From positions 2,728,001-2,792,000 of the forward strand of contig NC_007954.1 of the NCBI RefSeq assembly GCF_000013765.1: a DNA stretch of 64,000 bases, given 5' to 3'. Shown one piece after another: positions 61,466 through 64,000 of this stretch (position 1 is the first letter of the stretch; every line of letters starts with the position of its first letter). The notes beneath the pieces were generated by a model. The model did not search any database. It was given only the letters and a program-made list of their open reading frames with translations, and was not told where the DNA came from. Both the position numbers and the translations under genes were made by a program. The stretch is from Shewanella denitrificans OS217 (GTDB taxonomy: Bacteria; Pseudomonadota; Gammaproteobacteria; Enterobacterales; Shewanellaceae).

Positions 61466-64000
61466 ATGCTCACGTTAATTCAATCCAATCAGATGGAAGT
61501 ATTATCTGAACAATTAGCCAAACTGCTGGCAACCCCATTAGATGAGACAAACCTGCTGGCCAGTGAGCATGTGCTAGTGCAAAGCCCGGGCATGTCCACT
61601 TGGCTTAGGCTCGAAGTCGCTCGCCACAATGGCATAGCTGCCGCCCTTGAATTTCCGCTGCCCTCAAGTTTTATTTGGCAACTTTGCCACACCCTGCTGC
61701 CCGACGTCCCCAAGGATAACGCCTTCACAAAACCTGCCATGACCTGGAAGTTGATGGACTTATTGCCGCGCCTACTGGACGATGCTGACTTTGCCCCTTT
61801 GGCGAATTATTTAACTACTGAGTTGGCCACTGAGCTAGCCCCTGAGTTAGCTCCTGAATTAGCCACTGAAATAAAACCAGATCAAGCCGCTGCAGCGCCT
61901 GACTCAAGATCCCAAGCCATTGTTTTATCTGCCGCGCAAGATGCCATCAAGCGCTATCAACTATGCAGCCGCATCGCAGATATCTTTGACCAATATTTGG
62001 TCTATCGCCCCGAGTGGATCTTAGCTTGGGAGCAAAACAAACCACTGACTTCATTAGATAATAAACTCAAACTCGATGACAGCCAGTTATGGCAGCCCAA
62101 ATTGTGGCGCGCACTTATCGACTATAACCGCGATGAACTGGGCGCCAGTCCCTATCACAGGGCAAACTTACATGAATCATTGCTTGAAGCCTTAGCCGAT
62201 GAGCAAAGCTCTGTCGCCAACCTGCCCCAAAGGCTATTCGTGTTTGGCATTTCCTCCATGCCGCCACAAACCTTAGAAATACTGCATCAGCTGGCAGGGC
62301 GTATTCCAGTGGTGATGTTAGCCTTAAGCCCTTGCGAGCATTATTGGGGGGATATCATAGACCCCAAAACCCGCGCCCGCATGGCACTGCAATACGCAGA
62401 TAAAAAACAGCTAGCACAGGATTGGGAGTCAAGCCTTGAGGTGGGTAACCCGCTGCTTGCCAATAACGGTAAGCTTGGCCGTGAGTTACTGGATCTGATG
62501 CTCGCCTTGCCAAGCGAGCACACAGATTTTGGCTATGACTGTTATGTCAAACCTTGGGATATTAATCTACATTCAGACGATGAAAATGATGCTGTCCCAG
62601 TAAATACCCCTCAAAACGCTAAGTTACTTCATGGGGTGCAGTATGACATTCTGCAAATGGAAACCTTAGGCGTGAGCCTAGGCCCAGATGCTGCGCTGTA
62701 TAACAATATTCCTAATCGCCGCTTATTACAGCCAGACGATGACTCAATCACCATCCGCACCTGTCACAGTCCCTTAAGGGAAGTTGAAACGTTACACAAT
62801 CATTTATTGGCTATGCTGAGCCGCTGCCCGCAGCTGCATCCCAAAGACATAGTTGTCATGATGCCAGATGTGGCCGCCTACGCCCCCTATATTGACGCCG
62901 TGTTTGGCACAGCCAATGCTGAAGCGTCTGGGATTGATGGCGCCCGCCAACAAGGCAATAGTTATATTCCCTATGCCATCGCCGATCGCGGCGCTGCGGC
63001 AGAGTCACCACTTATCAATAGTTTTTTAAGCTTGCTAAACATCAATCAGAGTCGCTTTGCCTTAACTGAAATCATGGGGATTTTAGAAGTCCCCGCCATT
63101 TTGAGGCGCTTTAAACTCAGCGGTGATGAGCTGAGTCAAATTCGCCTCTGGCTAGATGAGGCCAATGTCCGTTGGGGCCGAGATGAGCACAGCCGCGCCG
63201 CCTTAAACCTGCCGGCTTTTGAGCAAAACTCTTGGGCTTTTGGCATTCGAAGGTTAATCCTTGGCTACGCTTTTCATGATGGAGCGCCCCTGTATCAAGA
63301 CACCTTATTAGTGCCAGGTCTTGAGGGCCAATCAGCCCAAGCCCTTGGCAAGCTAATGAATTTCCTTGAAACCTTAGATGATTATCGCGCCCTGTTTGCC
63401 GCCCCCTGCACCACTTCTTCGCGCCTGTTTGAGCTGCAAACCTTGCTACAAGATATTTTCGAGGCCGATGACGATGAACGGGAAGAAATTCAAGCCATTA
63501 ATGAAGCTATCGCTAAATTAAGCGAGGAGTTAAACGGCGCCGGCCATCAAGGCATGCTGGATATTGAAGTGCTTAAAATCTGGTTTAACCAACGCTTAAG
63601 CGAGTCTCGCGTGGGTCAGCGCTACCTTGCGGGTAGCGTCAATTTTTGTACCTTAATGCCCATGCGCTCAATCCCCTTTAACATGGTGTGTTTGCTGGGC
63701 ATGAATGACGGCGACTATCCTAGGGTGCAACACCCGGTGGGCTTTGATTTAATGGCGCATTTTGGCGCTAAAAAAGGTGACCGCTCGCGCCGCGCCGATG
63801 ACAGATACTTATTTCTCGAAGCCCTACTCTCTGCCCGAGAGCAGCTGTACATCAGTTATATCGGCCAGAGTGAACGGGATAATAGCGAACGTATCCCTTC
63901 GATGTTAGTGTCTGAGTTAATTGAATATTGTCAGCTTTGCTACCTAACCCCAGAGATGAAAGAGCAGCTCAGCAAACTTGATGAAGAACAAATCCTTGCC
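61466..64000 (+). CDS. recC: RecBCD enzyme subunit RecC (3'-truncated by window edge)
   Basis: The frame runs open from the ATG at 61466 to the window end: 845 codons of an expected roughly 1120-1200. The N-terminus matches E. coli RecC: LIQSNQMEVL, VQSPGMSTWL, GIAAALEFPLPSSFIW, KLMDLLPRLL. Later blocks, FVFGISSMPPQTLE, ADRGAAAESPLINSFL and FCTLMPMRSIPF, also fit. RecC recognises Chi and splits the DNA strands. A 12-bp repeat tract at 61817-61876 inserts a TELA/PELA stretch not present in E. coli. recB and recD would be expected beyond the window. Confidence 0.93.
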   Translation, partial: MLTLIQSNQMEVLSEQLAKLLATPLDETNLLASEHVLVQSPGMSTWLRLEVARHNGIAAALEFPLPSSFIWQLCHTLLPDVPKDNAFTKPAMTWKLMDLLPRLLDDADFAPLANYLTTELATELAPELAPELATEIKPDQAAAAPDSRSQAIVLSAAQDAIKRYQLCSRIADIFDQYLVYRPEWILAWEQNKPLTSLDNKLKLDDSQLWQPKLWRALIDYNRDELGASPYHRANLHESLLEALADEQSSVANLPQRLFVFGISSMPPQTLEILHQLAGRIPVVMLALSPCEHYWGDIIDPKTRARMALQYADKKQLAQDWESSLEVGNPLLANNGKLGRELLDLMLALPSEHTDFGYDCYVKPWDINLHSDDENDAVPVNTPQNAKLLHGVQYDILQMETLGVSLGPDAALYNNIPNRRLLQPDDDSITIRTCHSPLREVETLHNHLLAMLSRCPQLHPKDIVVMMPDVAAYAPYIDAVFGTANAEASGIDGARQQGNSYIPYAIADRGAAAESPLINSFLSLLNINQSRFALTEIMGILEVPAILRRFKLSGDELSQIRLWLDEANVRWGRDEHSRAALNLPAFEQNSWAFGIRRLILGYAFHDGAPLYQDTLLVPGLEGQSAQALGKLMNFLETLDDYRALFAAPCTTSSRLFELQTLLQDIFEADDDEREEIQAINEAIAKLSEELNGAGHQGMLDIEVLKIWFNQRLSESRVGQRYLAGSVNFCTLMPMRSIPFNMVCLLGMNDGDYPRVQHPVGFDLMAHFGAKKGDRSRRADDRYLFLEALLSAREQLYISYIGQSERDNSERIPSMLVSELIEYCQLCYLTPEMKEQLSKLDEEQILA
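61817..61876. repeat. In-frame 12-bp repeats in recC
   Basis: Five tandem units of the form (A/C)CTGAr(T/C)TrGCy encode TELA-TELA-PELA-PELA-TEIK. They look like recent slippage in an insert of RecC. Confidence 0.8.

Noticed and set aside
1..64000. CRISPR arrays, insertion sequences, prophage or classical defence islands
   Set aside because: No regularly spaced repeats, transposases, phage structural genes or defence gene signatures were recognised; the window reads as core chromosome.

Overview
The window looks like chromosomal core DNA of a marine gammaproteobacterium, most likely Shewanella. The basis is a moderate, slightly AT-rich base composition and many enterobacterial/vibrio-type orthologues in conserved pairs (hdfR/maoP, yejK/yejL/yejM, msrP/msrQ, hinT/ycfL). 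It also has the abundant c-di-GMP, TonB and hybrid-kinase genes typical of Shewanella. No transposase, integrase, prophage or CRISPR array was seen. The species cannot be fixed from the sequence alone.

Layout. 1-8 kb: 3' end of rne, a SulP anion transporter, a fused MsrBA repair enzyme, an isopenicillin-N-synthase-like oxygenase, GTPase YlqF, a low-molecular-weight phosphatase, dgkA and the divergent hdfR/maoP pair. 8-15 kb: a beta-barrel outer-membrane protein, a GGDEF diguanylate cyclase, metC, a tiny membrane protein, nitroreductase YdjA, a DoxX protein and a DUF6279-like lipoprotein. 15-21.6 kb (minus strand): a thiamine salvage cluster. A TPP riboswitch leads a TonB receptor, a YkoF-like thiamine-binding protein, a PnuT-type transporter and a ThiK-like kinase; upstream of these lie ycfL, two hotdog thioesterases and hinT. 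21.7-36.6 kb: M61 peptidase, CsgD-like regulator, topA, astB, an Ig-like lipoprotein, a dicarboxylate symporter, a prolyl-hydroxylase-like enzyme, an HD-GYP protein and corA.

36.7-40.3 kb: yejK divergent from yejL-yejM, then tRNA-Pro(GGG). 40.3-43.9 kb: an AcoR-type sigma-54 activator divergent from an acetaldehyde dehydrogenase gene, with a candidate -24/-12 promoter between them. 44-46.7 kb: a secreted sphingomyelinase next to a membrane-anchored protein resembling lipase foldases. 46.9-53 kb: a large hybrid histidine kinase and an unusual response regulator, then msrQ-msrP. 53.2-64 kb: rmuC, slt, a moxR-DUF58-transglutaminase operon and the 5' 845 codons of recC.

The observations I rate highest are the sphingomyelinase/foldase-like pair, the complete thiamine import-and-kinase operon with a Shine-Dalgarno-masking hairpin, and two abutting 12-bp palindromes in the hdfR-maoP intergenic region, where a maoS-like site could lie. 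The hybrid kinase/response regulator module with its divergent N-terminal receiver-like domain follows these.
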